Source: Aspidiotus rigidus
Taxonomy: Eukaryota; Arthropoda; Insecta; Hemiptera; Diaspididae
DNA: 64,000 nucleotides
Direction of reading: 5' to 3'
Assembly (NCBI GenBank): GCA_035079385.1
Contig: JAVHKY010000001.1
Coordinates: 7,503,501 to 7,567,500, forward strand
In this document: positions 1 to 12,769 of the stretch, one piece after another
Layout of the letters: each line of letters starts with the position of its first letter
Numbering within the stretch: position 1 is the stretch's first letter
Program-made: the position numbers and the translations under genes
Notes under the pieces: generated by a model
Seen by the model: only the letters and a program-made list of their open reading frames with translations
Told to the model about the DNA's origin: nothing
The model's database searches: none

Positions 1-1075
1 TAATTTTTTGTGCACGTCATCATTCTCTCGTCGCACTCTTTTATATATTCTTCCTTTCTTGAGAGTATTAGGTATAGACATCGAGATGAAAGTTCGTTCA
101 ATTTGTAATTGGAATTTCCTTAAAAGTACAACGACATTGCGTACGACGTATGTTGGATTATACGTACACGTAAAGTGGTGTTTTCCCGTAAACTTAGCGA
201 TCAGTGGTGTAGGTATACTGAAAATGACATGTGACGAAACAATAAAATGAACCATGGATCCAATCTCGATTCTTTTTTTTGGTCTTTACTTTTAAACAAG
301 GATACAACATGCCATAAATCATCATTAAATTCAATAATTCAATTTTTTGATGATATAGAATTATCAAATCATCTCCAAAACTATCACGAGGTGATGAAAT
401 GTTTTGAATTAGTAGACGCTGGAACGAAATAATATTTTATTAGGATCTCTTAGTCCACTAATGGTTTTGTAAGAATGAATGTCTAACTATAAACAAAACC
501 TGATTCTATGGGTTTTCGAACAGTGAGAAAAAAATTTTGCTGCCATTGCATCTTCTGCAGAGACAGCGAAGAACTCGCAATCTCCGCTGTTTTCAACCAT
601 CTGTTAAGAATTACTCCGCTCTTTCCTCTTTACGTAACTGAAATCGTTAAAAGTCTTGAATGTCCCATCCCGTTCCTAAAAGTTACTGTTCTAATTTTTC
701 TTTACATCACACTCTGATTGTTGTAAGTCCAACTTCTGAAAGAATTTGAGGCAAAAATCGTAATACTTTCAACCATCGATCGCTGTACATATATATGAGG
801 AAGAACTTGAGAACAAGACTTGGGAATGACGTCATCAACCAGTTAGAAGAATTTGTCTAAGCTAGATATTATAAAAATTTTTCTATGCCAGATCAAGTCA
901 GGCCCATTAAAAGCTTCAGTCGGGTCCGGGGCAAGGAACACAGAGAGCCCCCAAAAAATATTTTCTTCGAGCCGAGCCCGGGGACGAAATCCTCAGTTGC
1001 CCCCCCCCCTCTCGTCAGACGTGGATCAAGTTCAGAGAGAGGCTTCGTTCCGTATCTAGTGTAGGCAAATAAGGA
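1..1075. other. no gene recognised
   Basis: Short open frames only, none with recognisable motifs or clear splice-bounded coding. A C-rich stretch near 930-1010 is followed at 1076-1180 by sequence that recurs inverted near 6320-6445. That piece includes a perfect 8-bp hairpin (gttcagga / tcctgaac) around 1121-1141. Confidence 0.5.
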
Positions 1076-1180
1076 AAAAAAAAACATTTTTCTGGAGCAA
1101 ACGTTTCTTTGCTGAAAATGGTTCAGGATGTGGTCCTGAACAACATACTAAAAATCCCGTATTTTCGCCACAGAGCTTCT

Positions 1181-2335
1181 TTTTGACGTGGAACACGTCT
1201 TGTATATCGAGGGGGTATTTCTGAAAAATCGAGCATAATCGAGCGACAGATAAAACGACAGATTTAAAAACGACAGATTTTCCATAGCATCCCATCTTAG
1301 GTAGCAACAGATTTTAGGTAGCTAAAAAGGTAGGCCCCCTGACGAGGGGCATAGACCTTTCCAATTCTAAAGATAATCTCACTTTCTTTGAGTTTCTCCT
1401 TCACCTTCCTTCAAAGAGGTGGGGTAAGGGGAATAAATGAGAAATTTTATAACTCGTTCAACAGAACATGATCAGTGCGAACGTGCGCTCGCGTCCGTGC
1501 ACATCTCTACCCTGTGGGTGATTCAGAAATTTGCGAGTACACCCCGCATGGTGAATTCAAAATTTGCGTGCGTCCGTGCAAATGACCTTGGGATAATTTC
1601 GAAATCCTCACCCCTACCCTGATTTCATAATTTGCGTGCGTCCGAGGTGTGTGCGTCCGTGCAAATGACCTTGGGACTTGGAAAAATTTCGAGATATACA
1701 GCAAGGAAGGGGTCGACAGACGGAAGCCCAAAATATTTTATATCGGACTTATGCTAAACCGAGAACGAGGGCGAACGAAAGTCGATACCTCAAAATATTT
1801 CTCATAAAGGCGATACCTCACATTTCTCATAGAAGACCTGAATTTTCTCATACCATTGAATACAATAGGTGATACCTCAAAATATTTCTCATACAAGACT
1901 TATACGACGCCAAGGTAGGTAACAGGGTAAACGAGTAATATCTCACGAACACTTGACCTAGTAGAAGCCTAGACTAAAATATTTCAAGATCACTGATAAA
2001 ATATAAAAGACATAAAACATGATCTTCATTTATTTGGCTATGCCAGAAATTTTTTTGGACTCAGTTTTACCAGGGTACTTATACTCAACAATCATAGTTT
2101 CTAGATCTAAATCCATAAGCGCAATTAGAGAAGTAAAATTATAATATGAAACTCGAGGAATAGATAATCTCACTTTCTTTAAGCTTCTCCTTCTCCTTCC
2201 TCTAAGAAGGTGGGGTAGGTGGAATAAATAAGAAATTCAACCGCAAAATAGTCTTAAGACATGAAATATGATCTTTATTTATTTGCCTATGCCAGAAAAT
2301 TTCGAAATAAAGTACGTGTTCCACGCCCTATCTAT
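1181..2335 (+). repeat. R1 dispersed repeat, copy 1
   Basis: About 1.15 kb that recurs nearly in full at 22313-23222 and 30093-31345, and in part at 6486-7205 and 26464-26590. All copies share an opening block around gacgtggaacacgtcttg, a middle with phrases such as gatacctcaaaatatttctc, and an end block with catttatttggctatgccag. No coding domain is visible. It behaves as an interspersed, probably non-autonomous element. I do not recognise its class. Confidence 0.65.
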
Positions 2336-2395
2336 TCAATTTGACTGAAGGGTCCAGGGGGGCGGAGCCTCCCCTGGCGAGGCGCGGAGCGCTGA

Positions 2396-2530
2396 GTTTT
2401 TATGGAGGTTTGAACCCCCAAAAAATTAGTTTTTCGCCTATATCGCGCGAAATTGAAATTTTATGAGAAAATATTTCAAACAATAGTTGTTCCTCGTTAA
2501 ATTTGCTATAAAAAAAGTTATTCAGCCTTC
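2396..2530 (+). repeat. R2 dispersed repeat fragment
   Basis: Contains the phrases ggtttgaaccccc and gttcctcgttaaattt, which recur at 3600-3925 and, inverted, at 5745-6320. No coding capacity is recognised. Confidence 0.5.
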
Positions 2531-2668
2531 AAGCGTTTTTTACCGACTTTTCGTAGAAAAGCGAGTATTACACCTGTCACAGTTGTGGCAGAAAGGGGGG
2601 GAAATGAACTTTCTCGACGTTTTAGAGGTCATAGATCATCGCTACGTCATTAAAAAAATTTCAGGTTT

Positions 2669-2671
<3 letters not shown>

Positions 2672-2742
<71 letters not shown>
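2672..2742. repeat. (TA)n microsatellite
   Basis: About 35 uninterrupted TA dinucleotides. The adjoining sequence from 2743 resembles the kind of unit often seen next to TA tracts in insect interspersed repeats, but I cannot classify it. Confidence 0.95.
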
Positions 2743-2744
<2 letters not shown>

Positions 2745-3599
2745 ATCAAAATTTGTCCGGACTTCTCCTCCGAGACTACTGGATGGATTTTCTTGAAACT
2801 TAGTCAAGTTGTAGTGTTATATCTGAAGTTGTGCACCTGCATTTTTTTTGACGATCGGATCAGTAGTTCTCCAGATATACCCAATTTTAAAAAAAATTCC
2901 CCACTCCTATAACTCTGATATGGTTTGTTCAATTTTTTTCAAATGTTGATATATTGTAATTTACATGTCTAAAAATGTAATTGTGAACTTTTGGTGTTGA
3001 TACGATGTTTGGTTCGTGAGAAATCTCAAATTGAAGCGTGAACTAATTTGATGAAATTTGCAAATATTCGAGCTACTAATATTTTGTAGTACTAAACTTC
3101 AGGTAGTCGCTTTCGTCATCAAAAGCGAAGGGTAACCTTTGATTACGTAGATTGTCAGTGTAGTTGTAGCTAGTTTTATTCATTTTTTGGGTTACCTGTT
3201 CACACACGTAAGGATACGCTCTTTATGAATGAATTTTTAAAGATGTGTTCGTTCGTGTTGAGTCAGTCATGAATGAATGTTGTGTTAGTATAGTATTAGT
3301 GCAACAATCCTTTGCGTATAATTTTGTCATTTTTTTGAGTGATGAAATAGTTTTATATGTGTGAAAGATTTGCTCGTTTGTGTTGAGTTTCTCATGAATG
3401 AATGTTATGTGTGAGTCTACAACAACCAACATTAAAAGATGCTTGAGAATCGGAGATGATCAAGAATGAATTAGAGTGGCAAGAGATATGTTGAGGATGT
3501 GTGTATCTTATTGAGAAAACGATTCATTGAATAAATTGGAGTACTAGAGTTAAAGTTTAAGCAAAAAACTTGATTGTAGATACAGGTGAAAAGTCATGT

Positions 3600-3925
3600 A
3601 TTGCTTACGCGGCTGCGTAAGCATTTTTTTTTTAAATAGGGGTTTAAACCCCCCAAGATTTAGTCTTTTGCTTATATCTTGTCTAATTGTAATTTTATTA
3701 AAAATTATTTCAAATAAAAATAGTTCCTCGTTAAATTTCCTACCAAACAACGTAAGCCTAGGTCAATTAGTGCCCCGGCAGAGCCTGCAAAGGCCGTTTA
3801 AAAGAGGACCGAAATCAGGTTTTCTATATATCTCCCAAAATTGAAATTTTATGAAAAAATGTTTCAAATAAAAGTTTTTCCTCGTTGAATTTCCTATCAA
3901 ATGAGCTATTCAGCTTTCAGAATAG
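3600..3925 (+). repeat. R2 repeat, two consecutive units
   Basis: Two related units each carry a version of the tract that runs from a leader into tcctcgttraatttcctayc. The block at 5745-6070 is an inverted copy sharing gccccggcagag / ctctgccggggc and the flanking unit sequence. Confidence 0.55.
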
Positions 3926-4619
3926 AGTAATTAGTCTACGAAAGAAGTGTGTTAGGTACATTTTTCCTGTAGGTTCCTCAACTGAATCTTACTCCACGAG
4001 GCTAGTATATTTCAATATACATAATTCATAGCTCCTGGAGGGAGGTTTCTCGTACCGTCCGTCCTATGCCCTGCCTACCAGTTTTCTACGCTTTCTAATA
4101 GGAGCAGTGAACGGTAGCCTGCCGATTTACTGTAGTCTTATATTCGGGATGGGGGTACTTGATATTATTAGCTCTAGTCATACTCTTTGCCTGTGATTGA
4201 GGAATCGTCATCACTCATGGTCAGCTTCCTCGTCCTGACTTAATACATTCTACAAGTCGTCATCAATGACGTCTGCTACCTTTAAAACTCCACCCGCATT
4301 GAGGCAAGTCTACCCCAGACACTTTGGTGAATATTTTAATCCTAGGAAGAAAGAAAAAACAACTATCTTCAACAAAAATTCAAACGATAGGCTACTAACT
4401 TATGGTTGAAGCATGATATTATGTTATTTGAAAAGAATAATGTAGATGGTTGAACACTGTAAGAAAAGAATAAGGGAGGTGAATTTGGCTCTTCCATTGA
4501 TGAAAAACTGACCATCGTTTTGAACAGTACCTCTTCAGCATCGAGGTCGGAATGATTGAAATACACGTTTTTCCTTCCCGTTTTTTCTTCGATGAAAGTG
4601 CCAAATCACCCTTTTTCCT

Positions 4620-4916
4620 CTATGGAATATCTATTGTTCACCTGATTTTTGGCAGCTACAAGCATTTCTACATCCTTTGGCGCACCCACAAGAAATAAGT
4701 TGTAGGAGGTGGTCCGGCGGGCGCTGGGGCTTTGTTCATTGTTATAGGCTTCAATATCCCATCGATTCGCTTCCATCCCCATTCTAATGGATCTTTTTCA
4801 TGACCAAGACACAATTGTACTTGATGATACACTCTGTATAAATGAAACCGTGCAGCGTCTTCAGTGGGAGGTAGAGAGGCCAAGTCCACTTTCCGGAGGA
4901 CTTTTTGCGAAAGCAT
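4620..4916 (-). pseudogene. decayed transposon-type protein, C-terminal Cys-rich tail
   Basis: The minus-strand frame from 4916 reads SLPPTEDAARFHLYRVYHQV, then a stretch with DPLEWGWKRIDG. After a frameshift near 4700 it continues as LISCGCAKGCRNACSCQ. The order LPPT, H-RVY-QVQ, WGW and then a C-x-C-x3-C-x3-C-x-C tail is, from memory, the C-terminus of an unnamed protein repeated widely in insect and cnidarian genomes and thought to be mobile-element derived. Only the tail is present, it is frame-broken, and no TIRs or LTRs were seen. Function is unknown. Confidence 0.5.
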
Positions 4917-5295
4917 GAAACCGACATTTGTTCAGTGGCTTGTCTCTGGTATTACCATAGATTGGAGAGTATTGCAGCTGCCGTAGAGTCTTTGATACGA
5001 CGCGACTTTAATTGCTTTTATTTCAATACCAACAGGTACCATGCGAGTCATGAATATGAGAAAAATATTCATTTAATTTCCATCTTTTCAATATTTCTAT
5101 CACTGGTAAAAAAATAGTCCTTACAATCTGTAATAATGTAAGACTTCCATAAATCAGCAACAAAACTATCTGAACATAAGAAATTTTAAACATCGAAATC
5201 CCTTTTTAGCGGGGAACCCGCTATCCATTTTGTTAGGAGATTACATCCTCAGAAAACGTCCGCGTCCGCGAACTTAGTAACCTAAGGTTAGGTTA

Positions 5296-5580
5296 GGTTA
5301 CGAGACTTGGAAGAATTTCGAGTCTCGAGCTATATATGAAAGGAGGGGGACTTAGAAGAATTTCGAGTCTCGAGCTATATATGATAGGAGGGGGACTTGG
5401 AAGAATTTCAAGTCTCGAGCTATATATAATAGGGGGGGGGGGGACTTGGAAGAATTTCGAGTCTTGAGCTATATATGATAAAAGGGGGACTTGGAAGAAT
5501 TGTGACTTCCGAGCTATATATGATAGAAGGGGGACTTAGAAGAATTTCGACTCTCAAGCTATATATGATAGGAGGGAATG
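5296..5580. repeat. 45-bp satellite, short divergent block
   Basis: About six monomers of the 45-bp repeat family that forms the large array at 46818-48384, here with the variant ggacttggaagaatttcgag followed by tctcgagctatatatgatag. The monomers are diverged and contain a poly-G expansion near 5432. Confidence 0.85.
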
Positions 5581-5744
5581 TAGAATGATAATTTCGATTT
5601 GAATTATATGACAAGATTATCAACACAGTTCCACACCACCTGAGAGGTCGAGTTAAGGAATTGCGGGTTCCTCGCTGCCATTGCAACGTCTGCAATGGCT
5701 TCTAATTTTTTGCAGGCTATTTGCTCTATCCTGAAAGCTGGATA

Positions 5745-6320
5745 GCTCATTTGATAGGAAATTCAACGAGGAAAAACTTTTATTTGGAACATTTTTTCAT
5801 AAAATTACAATTTTGGGAGATATATGGAAAAACTTATTTTGGTTCTCTCTGCCGGGGCACTAATTGACCTAGGCTAAACATTGAATACGTTGTTTGGTAG
5901 GAAATTTAACGAGGAACTATTTTTATTTGAAACAATTTTTAATAAAATTACAATTAGATAAGATATAAGCAAAAGACTAAATCTTGGGGGGTTTAAACCC
6001 CTATTTAAAAAGAAACCACTTGAAAACTGAATAACTTGTTTTATAGCAAATTTAACGAGGAACAACTATTGTTTGAAACATTTTCTCTTTTCTCATAAAA
6101 TTTCAATTTTGTGAGATACTGCATGGAATAACTGATTTTGGGCCTCTTTTGACGGCCTTTGCAAAGGCGCCAATTGGTACAGGCTGAAAGTTGAATACGT
6201 TATTTGGTATGAAATTTAACGAGGTACAACTTTTGTTTGAAACATTTTTTAATAAAATCTCAATTTCGCGCGATATAAGCGAAAAAATAATCTTTGGGGG
6301 GTTCGAACCTCCATAAAAAA
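5745..6320 (-). repeat. R2 repeat, inverted block of three units
   Basis: Three consecutive units of about 190 bp in inverse orientation to 3600-3925. Each has a taaatttaacgaggaac-type segment and two have ggtttaaacccc or gttcgaacc. With the 3.6-kb block it forms widely spaced inverted copies. Confidence 0.55.
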
Positions 6321-6485
6321 AGAAGCTCCGTGGGGAAAATACGGGATTTTTAGTATGTTGTTCAGGACCACATCCTGAACCATTTTCAGCAAAGAAACGT
6401 TTGCTCCAGCAAAATGTTCTTTTTTTGACATGTTCCATGTCTTTTCTCTCGCCGGACCCCGATTTTGAAACTCGCGAGTACACCC

Positions 6486-7205
6486 CCCTCCCCCCGTCAA
6501 GAGAAGTCTCTACCCCGTGGGTGATTCAGAAATTCGCGAGTACACCCCGCCTAATAATAATAAATAATTAATTAATTAATAATTAAATAATTAAATAGTT
6601 GAATAATTAAATAATTGAATAACTAAATAATTAAATAAATAAATAATTAAATAATTAAATAATTAAATAATTAAATAAATAAATAATTAAATAATTAAAT
6701 AATTAAATAAATAAATAATTAAATAATTAAATAATTAAATAAATAAATAATTAAATAATTAAATAATTAAATAATTAAATAATTGAATAATTAAATAATT
6801 AAATAATTGAATAATTAAATAATTAAATAAATAAATAAGTAAATAAATAAATAATTTAATAATTAATATAATTAATAAGTAGAAAATTTTCCAAGTCCCT
6901 CTTCCTATCATATTATGGCTGGATAGTCGAAATTTTTCCAAGTCCCCTAGACTTGAATTGTCTCATACCATTCCAATACAACAGCGAGACAGGGGGCGAA
7001 CGAGCGGAGCGAGTTCGCGCTACCTCATATTTCTCATAGAAGACTTATACGACGCCAAGATAGGTAAAGGGGTAAACGAATAATATCTCACGAACACTTG
7101 ACCTAGTAGAAGCCTAGAATGAAATATTTCAAGATGACTGATAAAATATAAAAGACATGGAACATGATTTTCATTTATTTGGCTATGCCAGAAAATTTTT
7201 TCTCA
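6486..7205 (+). repeat. R1 repeat, partial copy with AT-rich insertion
   Basis: The R1 phrases ctaccccgtgggtgattcag and agacagggggcgaacgagc flank an AT microsatellite. The end matches the other R1 copies through the catttatttggctatgccag block. Confidence 0.55.
6551..6881. repeat. AT-rich tandem repeat (ATTAAATA-type)
   Basis: About 330 bp made almost only of aattaaata and aataaataaat units. The minus-strand open frame through it is a by-product of the repeat. Confidence 0.9.
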
Positions 7206-7209
7206 ATAT

Positions 7210-10200
7210 TGCTCTAATTTGCCTACACTAATCGTACAATATGATAAATTAATATTTATAGTATGTACTGAGGTATAGTACAGATAATACAGATTGCTGA
7301 GCATAATATCAACGGCAACATTCTTTTCAGAGGATAAACTCGCTTTCTTTAAGCCGTGTGTTCTCCTTCTACCATCACTTTACAAAACAATTTCAATCGG
7401 TTTTGTACATCTCAGAGACCTAACACGTCCTTGCTCACTTGAAACATAAAGAAAACGAAAATAAGACAAGCTGTTTTTCACGGGGCCGCAAAGCTTGCGG
7501 GGTTCCCACTTCTACTGCCTCTAATTTTCAGTTTATTTCGATGAAGACTGCGGTGTCAGTCAAAACGTAGACGATTGTTTTTACGTGGGTTATACCTATT
7601 TTCTACCGACAGAACTTAAATGAAGTTTTTTTGTATTAAACCTTGATACGATATTTCTGTAAGCGAATCGTTTCAAAAAATTTGTGCAGCCTCGCGAACA
7701 CGAATGGGTCGATTTCCGCATCGCTTGAGTAGCTCTTTATTATATGAGAAAACTGTCATTTAATTTTATTTACGCATTCGGATCTCTTTCAATAAGGATT
7801 AGCGGTTAACCCGCGTTGAAACTTGAGGGTCTCCTTCCGGCGATGGCGACTGATCAGCTCTTACTATGTAGAAGAGATTATGCGGATGAAGTGCAGGACA
7901 ATAATAACAACGTACGACTACTTACGATTTGTACTTCATTCAAACGACGAGGTTAACAATTGTCAGAAACGTGATCTGATGAAATATCTATTGCGTAGAG
8001 AAAATTGGCACGTTAATTACTTTACTGTCAACGAGTTACAGTTCGACATGTCCAGTTGTTTACGTTCAAGTACTCTTATTCAAATGAAAAGACCGGCCGA
8101 CTGGGTGTCGCGGGCTAATGAATGCAGAGCAAAAGTTCATCGCTTGAAGCTTCCTTTATTCTTTAATGCCCATCTCTCCCTCGAGCCGATACGGATACGG
8201 TTAGAACGCGGTATTACATCCTACAATTCATAATTGTTCGCACGTATTATAAAATATAGTTTCTGTAATACTAGCGAGATAATACGTACTAATATAGAAT
8301 TCTCTCAATGTAGGTCGGCCATAGGTGCAGGCACTTTGAACAACTGAGACGTTATGATACATAATTCAGTTTATGAATTGTTGACTACATATACTTAGTA
8401 CGTACTACATAAAGTTGGTATAATTTGAAAAACAACGCTATACAAACGTGCAACAAGGAAGATACGGTTCCGATGTGAGTACTCGAAAATCGAAATCAAC
8501 TCGCCTTCCCCAAATTCCTCGGGAATGATGGAATATTTCTTGTTTTTGTAGCCTGCCTACTTAAACCATTTACGTTGTTAGCTTTATATAAAAGATCTAC
8601 CCTTTCCAATAAGCGCCTGAATCACGTGTCATTAATTGATGCGATATCCTAGTGAAGATTGATAGCGCTAGGAGAATTATTAACGTGACATCACTTTTCG
8701 ATACTGAAAATATTTATACTGATGAAAATCTGTTGCGCAAATTACGTACGTCTACGAGTATATGAAATATATGTATTCTAAATTTAAAATCGCGACTTTC
8801 ACGCGTGTACGCCAACTCTTTATGTGTTGCACAAAAATGATATGAATAAAGAATACATTATGTATTTACATAAAATACGAGACGTTGAAGCGTGCGGTTC
8901 AACGTTTGCGTGGCGCTTCAAGACGTTCAAAAGAGTCCTTTTACGAGGAAGCAAATATTTTCCGTCGTAACAACCATTTTATCGGGTAGGTTAATTTATT
9001 ACCTATTTGATCTCGCGTCTACCACTTAATTAGCTTTCACGACTTCATATCATTTTTATGCCTTTAGCGCTGTTTTCTTTATAGCCTCTAGTATACTCGG
9101 TTTAATTCTTGCCGCGAGCAAAAATTCGACAGCAGCCTCGTTCAAGTTTTTTCAGGAATCGGTTATTGGAAATTTCTTTGTAAAAATTAGTTACGCATTT
9201 ACAGGCGAAAAGCCTTGCTTTACAATGAACAAAGTAAATCCTTTATTGACGATGAAAACGCGATTAATCTAATCTAAAAGGTCACTACCTCGAACAAAGT
9301 AAAACTCAGTGGCTGTATTAAGGTAATACAAATTAATTTAATGCTAATGTTTCGACAACGGGCAAAGTACTGGCTTTGGTAATAAAATATCACAAATTAG
9401 CAACAATTTTTTTCGAAACAAGTTCACACAGATTTTATGTTTAAGAAGAAGAAGTTGAATCAAGGAAGGAAGAATAGTTGATTGAAACTTGGGTGAAACG
9501 ATTGGAAACTTGTGAATTCTCGTATGACGCGGGCAAAAGTTGATTATATCGAATTTTTGTACGTTTTCAGTATGTCTTTTGCAAACTCGAGAAAAACCAC
9601 AAACTAAGCGCTAGAGAAAATAAAATAATTCTACGATACGATACGATTGAAAAAAATGTATTAAAAAAATGTATGCTCGTACATTCATTCTCGCTGCTGC
9701 TGGTGACACCCTCTCCATTTGGCAGCGGCTGACGGGCATAACCACGTCATCACTTCCAACGTCTCTTCCGTTCTTTTTTATTTTGTTTCTGCGACTCTTT
9801 TCAAAAAGTGATTACCTCTCGTATTCATAAAAACCTGATGATTTTAACGCACATCACCGCCCTGCATGCAGTATGAAAGTAGTTTGTAATGAGGACTCAC
9901 ACCAATACACGATTGTAAAACTGTATCATTTTTGAGCTCGGTTGTTTACAGAATTACTTAATTGGCCGCTAGTATATTTCTGTTATATTTGTTGAGATAC
10001 AACTTTAGGTATAACATATGTGGTGTCCACAAGATCAAATGTCAGGATTCTTCAGCATTCCACATTGAAAAGACTCGACTGTTCCCAATTAGCTTAGATT
10101 CTGCTTATGTAATTCCGCAACCCGTGAAACTACATTTTTTATGATGAGTTTGTGGGAAGAACGTATTCACTTTATTAATTTTTTAGCAATGAACCCTAAA

Positions 10201-10590
10201 AGTATGAGGGATTTTTCTATAGTAGGAAGTAAAAAGAAAACATTTATCATAGGAATTTTCAATAGTAGGCTACCCATCTTTTTGGTGTTCTTGCCTCTGG
10301 TAAGGTGAGAGCCTCTACGCTATCCTGAAAAAAAAAAGTACTCACCAGAAAAAGGTGTTGTGACGTCACTCAAGATGTAGGGACACTCTGTCTTTTGAGA
10401 TTTAATTTTTGCCTGGCAAATTATATTTTTTTCTAATTCAAAAGTCTCTTGAGATTTTTACCTGGTAATAGTATATTACGCTATAAGGGACGGAGGAGAG
10501 CGATTTCTATACGAGCGCTTTGGCGACCCGAGCCGCGGCGAGGGCCGCCATGCAGCGCGAGTATATCGCTTTCCTCCGTTCACGTGTGGC
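7210..10590. other. gene-free stretch, nothing recognised
   Basis: No conserved coding block, RNA gene or obvious repeat was identified. A 136-codon + frame at 7823-8233 has no motif I recognise. If the NOS gene extends upstream, this would lie in an intron or 5' of the gene. Confidence 0.4.
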
Positions 10591-10598
10591 GTACGCTA

Positions 10599-10911
10599 TT
10601 TTTCGGTTCACACGAATAAAACGCAAATGCGAGATGATCTATAACTAAAATTTTCACTTTTTTATTAGAGCATCATAACATTGTTGATGGAAACACACAT
10701 AGAATAACGAAATTGTAATTTTCTTACAATTAATGAACACAAGGAAAAATTCGAGTGTTATATTTAAAATTATTAAAAGATCAGATAGACCAAGAACACG
10801 CATGCAAAATGCGCGCAACCTAACTCTTCGAGCCCTAAAGTAAAAAAACGCGTCTTCGCGTCTTACAACGAAGTACCGAAGGAACGCGTTTTTATTCATG
10901 TGAACCGAAAA
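10599..10911. mobile_element. small TIR element (MITE-like)
   Basis: Terminal inverted repeats of about 25 bp, ttttcggttcacacgaata on the left and the complement on the right at 10886-10911, with two or three mismatches. The roughly 310-bp interior has no transposase. No clean target duplication was identified, so the superfamily is open. Confidence 0.55.
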
Positions 10912-11080
10912 TTATATTTCTCGTACAGTCTTCGTCAATATCTCGCTTTCAATCAATAATGTTGATGATATCGAATCAATACATTTTTGTAAGTTGCGGT
11001 TATCCATAATTAGAGGCTATACTCCGAAGAGAAAACGAAAGAAACACTGCTGCAAAAACCGCAAAAATATAAAAACACAC

Positions 11081-12060
11081 GAGCGCTTTCGGCTAAACAG
11101 CCATTCTCAACAGACGGAAAGCGACTGAACCCAACACCAAGAAGAACATGTAACATCGAAGAAGATCATGACTGAACCAGCGAGTCATCAAAATGTGAAT
11201 CATCCTCATAGACTAATTCAATCAATCCCTCCTCAGGAATATACCTGTTCAACACGGTGACGTTTTTATTATTTCGGTGTCTAAAAATTTCATTTCCTCT
11301 AGAGCCATTCGTTTGAAGTACGAATTTTCCCTATGGAGGAGGACTTCGGACCCCATCTTCAAAACTATGACCTTTTTCGTTTAAATGGTCAGCAAAGGCC
11401 GACTCATTCTCTTTTCTTTTAATCCACGCCTTTTTGTGTTCATCGACTCTAATTTGGAGTTGACGGCTAGTCATACCTATATAAACACTCGGGCAATCAC
11501 CACAGGCTACCCTATAAACAACCCCCCCCCCCTCTCAAGCATCGGAATGGGGTCTTTTAATTTGACATATAAAGGCCGGTCTAAAGCCAAAGAGACGGAG
11601 GACACGGCTCAACTCCGAAGAAAACTTGCCTAGGAACGGTAGCCTGATCCACCGTTTTTTGCTGTCAAGGTGCGAATCCCAGGGGGGGTGGTCATAGGGT
11701 CAAGACTTTTTCTTGTAAGTCTCCTACTAAGCATAAGATCTACGTCCAGCTTGACCTGATTCACACGGGCAAGGTGCTTTATCGTCGCAAGTTCCTTGGG
11801 GAACGAGGCCTGACTCAATGGGAGGTAGGTCAAGCGATATATTAGGCTATTAAATGTAGCCATTTTGTGGGTAACAGGCACGAAAGACAACTCATGGATG
11901 GTGATATCGTTCGATGTATCTTTTCGGTAAATCCCGAATTCATGGACACCGTCAATGACGGAAATAGTTGAGTCCAAAAAATTTACAGAAGAGCCACCAA
12001 CTTCCAATGTAAATTTGATGGAAGGGTATAAGCTATATATCCCAGTGAGACTGGTCGTTT
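11081..12060 (-). mobile_element. Penelope-like element fragment (PLE-B type)
   Basis: Read on the minus strand, 12007-11630 encodes the C-terminal RT/thumb region (for example VGGSSVNFLDSTISVIDG and THKMATFNSLIYRL). The next frame, 11630-11180, encodes a GIY-YIG endonuclease (GVYRVACGDC then VYIGMTSRQL, later ADHL and EEGLIELVYE). The RT-then-GIY-YIG order is diagnostic of Penelope-like retroelements. A poly-C tract at 11522 breaks the frame. The RT fingers and palm catalytic motifs are missing, so this is a 5'-truncated dead copy. A hammerhead-like motif lies at its 3' end (11081-11110). The closest relative in the window is at 25144-26345. Confidence 0.85.
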
Positions 12061-12289
12061 CCTCCTCGACCTACTCTCTCGCTAAATTCTTAGACTGGTG
12101 GTTTAAATCTCGAGTGGAGTTGGAGTCTCTCTAGTTAGTTTTGAACTCGGGCATCCTAGCGGACAAATTGAAGGACGTATGTCCCCTTTTGGGCTCGATT
12201 TTATGCTCCTTAGATGTTGTAAAATGAAACTAAGAGATACGGATACTGAGGCGCATGGCAATTTAGTCTTGTTTTCCAAGTAATGCAAC

Positions 12290-12760
12290 CACGTAGTGTC
12301 GTGCTGGCTCACCTTTTTTAGACCGGGTAGGCAGCTCGTCGGGCCTCTCAAATTCTCATGGTCAAACTTCCAAGAATTTTCTTGCAAGTCCCATGGTACC
12401 TTTGTGGACTTTTCTGGACGGGTTTCCTCAGGCGCTTGATCGGCCCAGCGCGACACTGCTATTTTCGGGACCATTTGCGATTTTGTAGCAATTAATGATA
12501 TCGCAACGCCTCTTTTCTGATTGGACTATTTGCAATTTTGTAGCAAATGACATTGTAAAAAGGTTCTCTTCCAATTCGAACTATTTGCCAGTACCAGTGT
12601 AGTGCTGGATCACATTCTTTGGGCCGGGTTACCAGCTCATTGGACAACCCAAACTCTCTTGGTCCAACCTTCAATAATTCTCTCGCGAGCCCCGTATAAA
12701 ACCCTCGCGGGTTTTTTCTGGCTGGGGTTCCCCGGCAAACTTAGTAATGTGGAAAATTAT
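12290..12760. repeat. two diverged copies of an unclassified unit
   Basis: The segments 12310-12390 and 12618-12700 are related (agaccgggtaggcagctcgt versus gggccgggttaccagctcat and what follows). They lie about 307 bp apart. Both read on the minus strand as similar short peptides, but I do not recognise the family. Confidence 0.45.
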
Positions 12761-12769
12761 GGACTTTTT

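Noticed and set aside
7823..8233. 136-codon + strand frame
   Set aside because: No motif or family recognised, no splice or promoter support, and the length is possible by chance in 64 kb.
10500..10592. Near-palindrome with gagcgattt...tatatcgctttcctcc
   Set aside because: The arms match only imperfectly over about 25 bp and no duplication or repeat copy supports an element.
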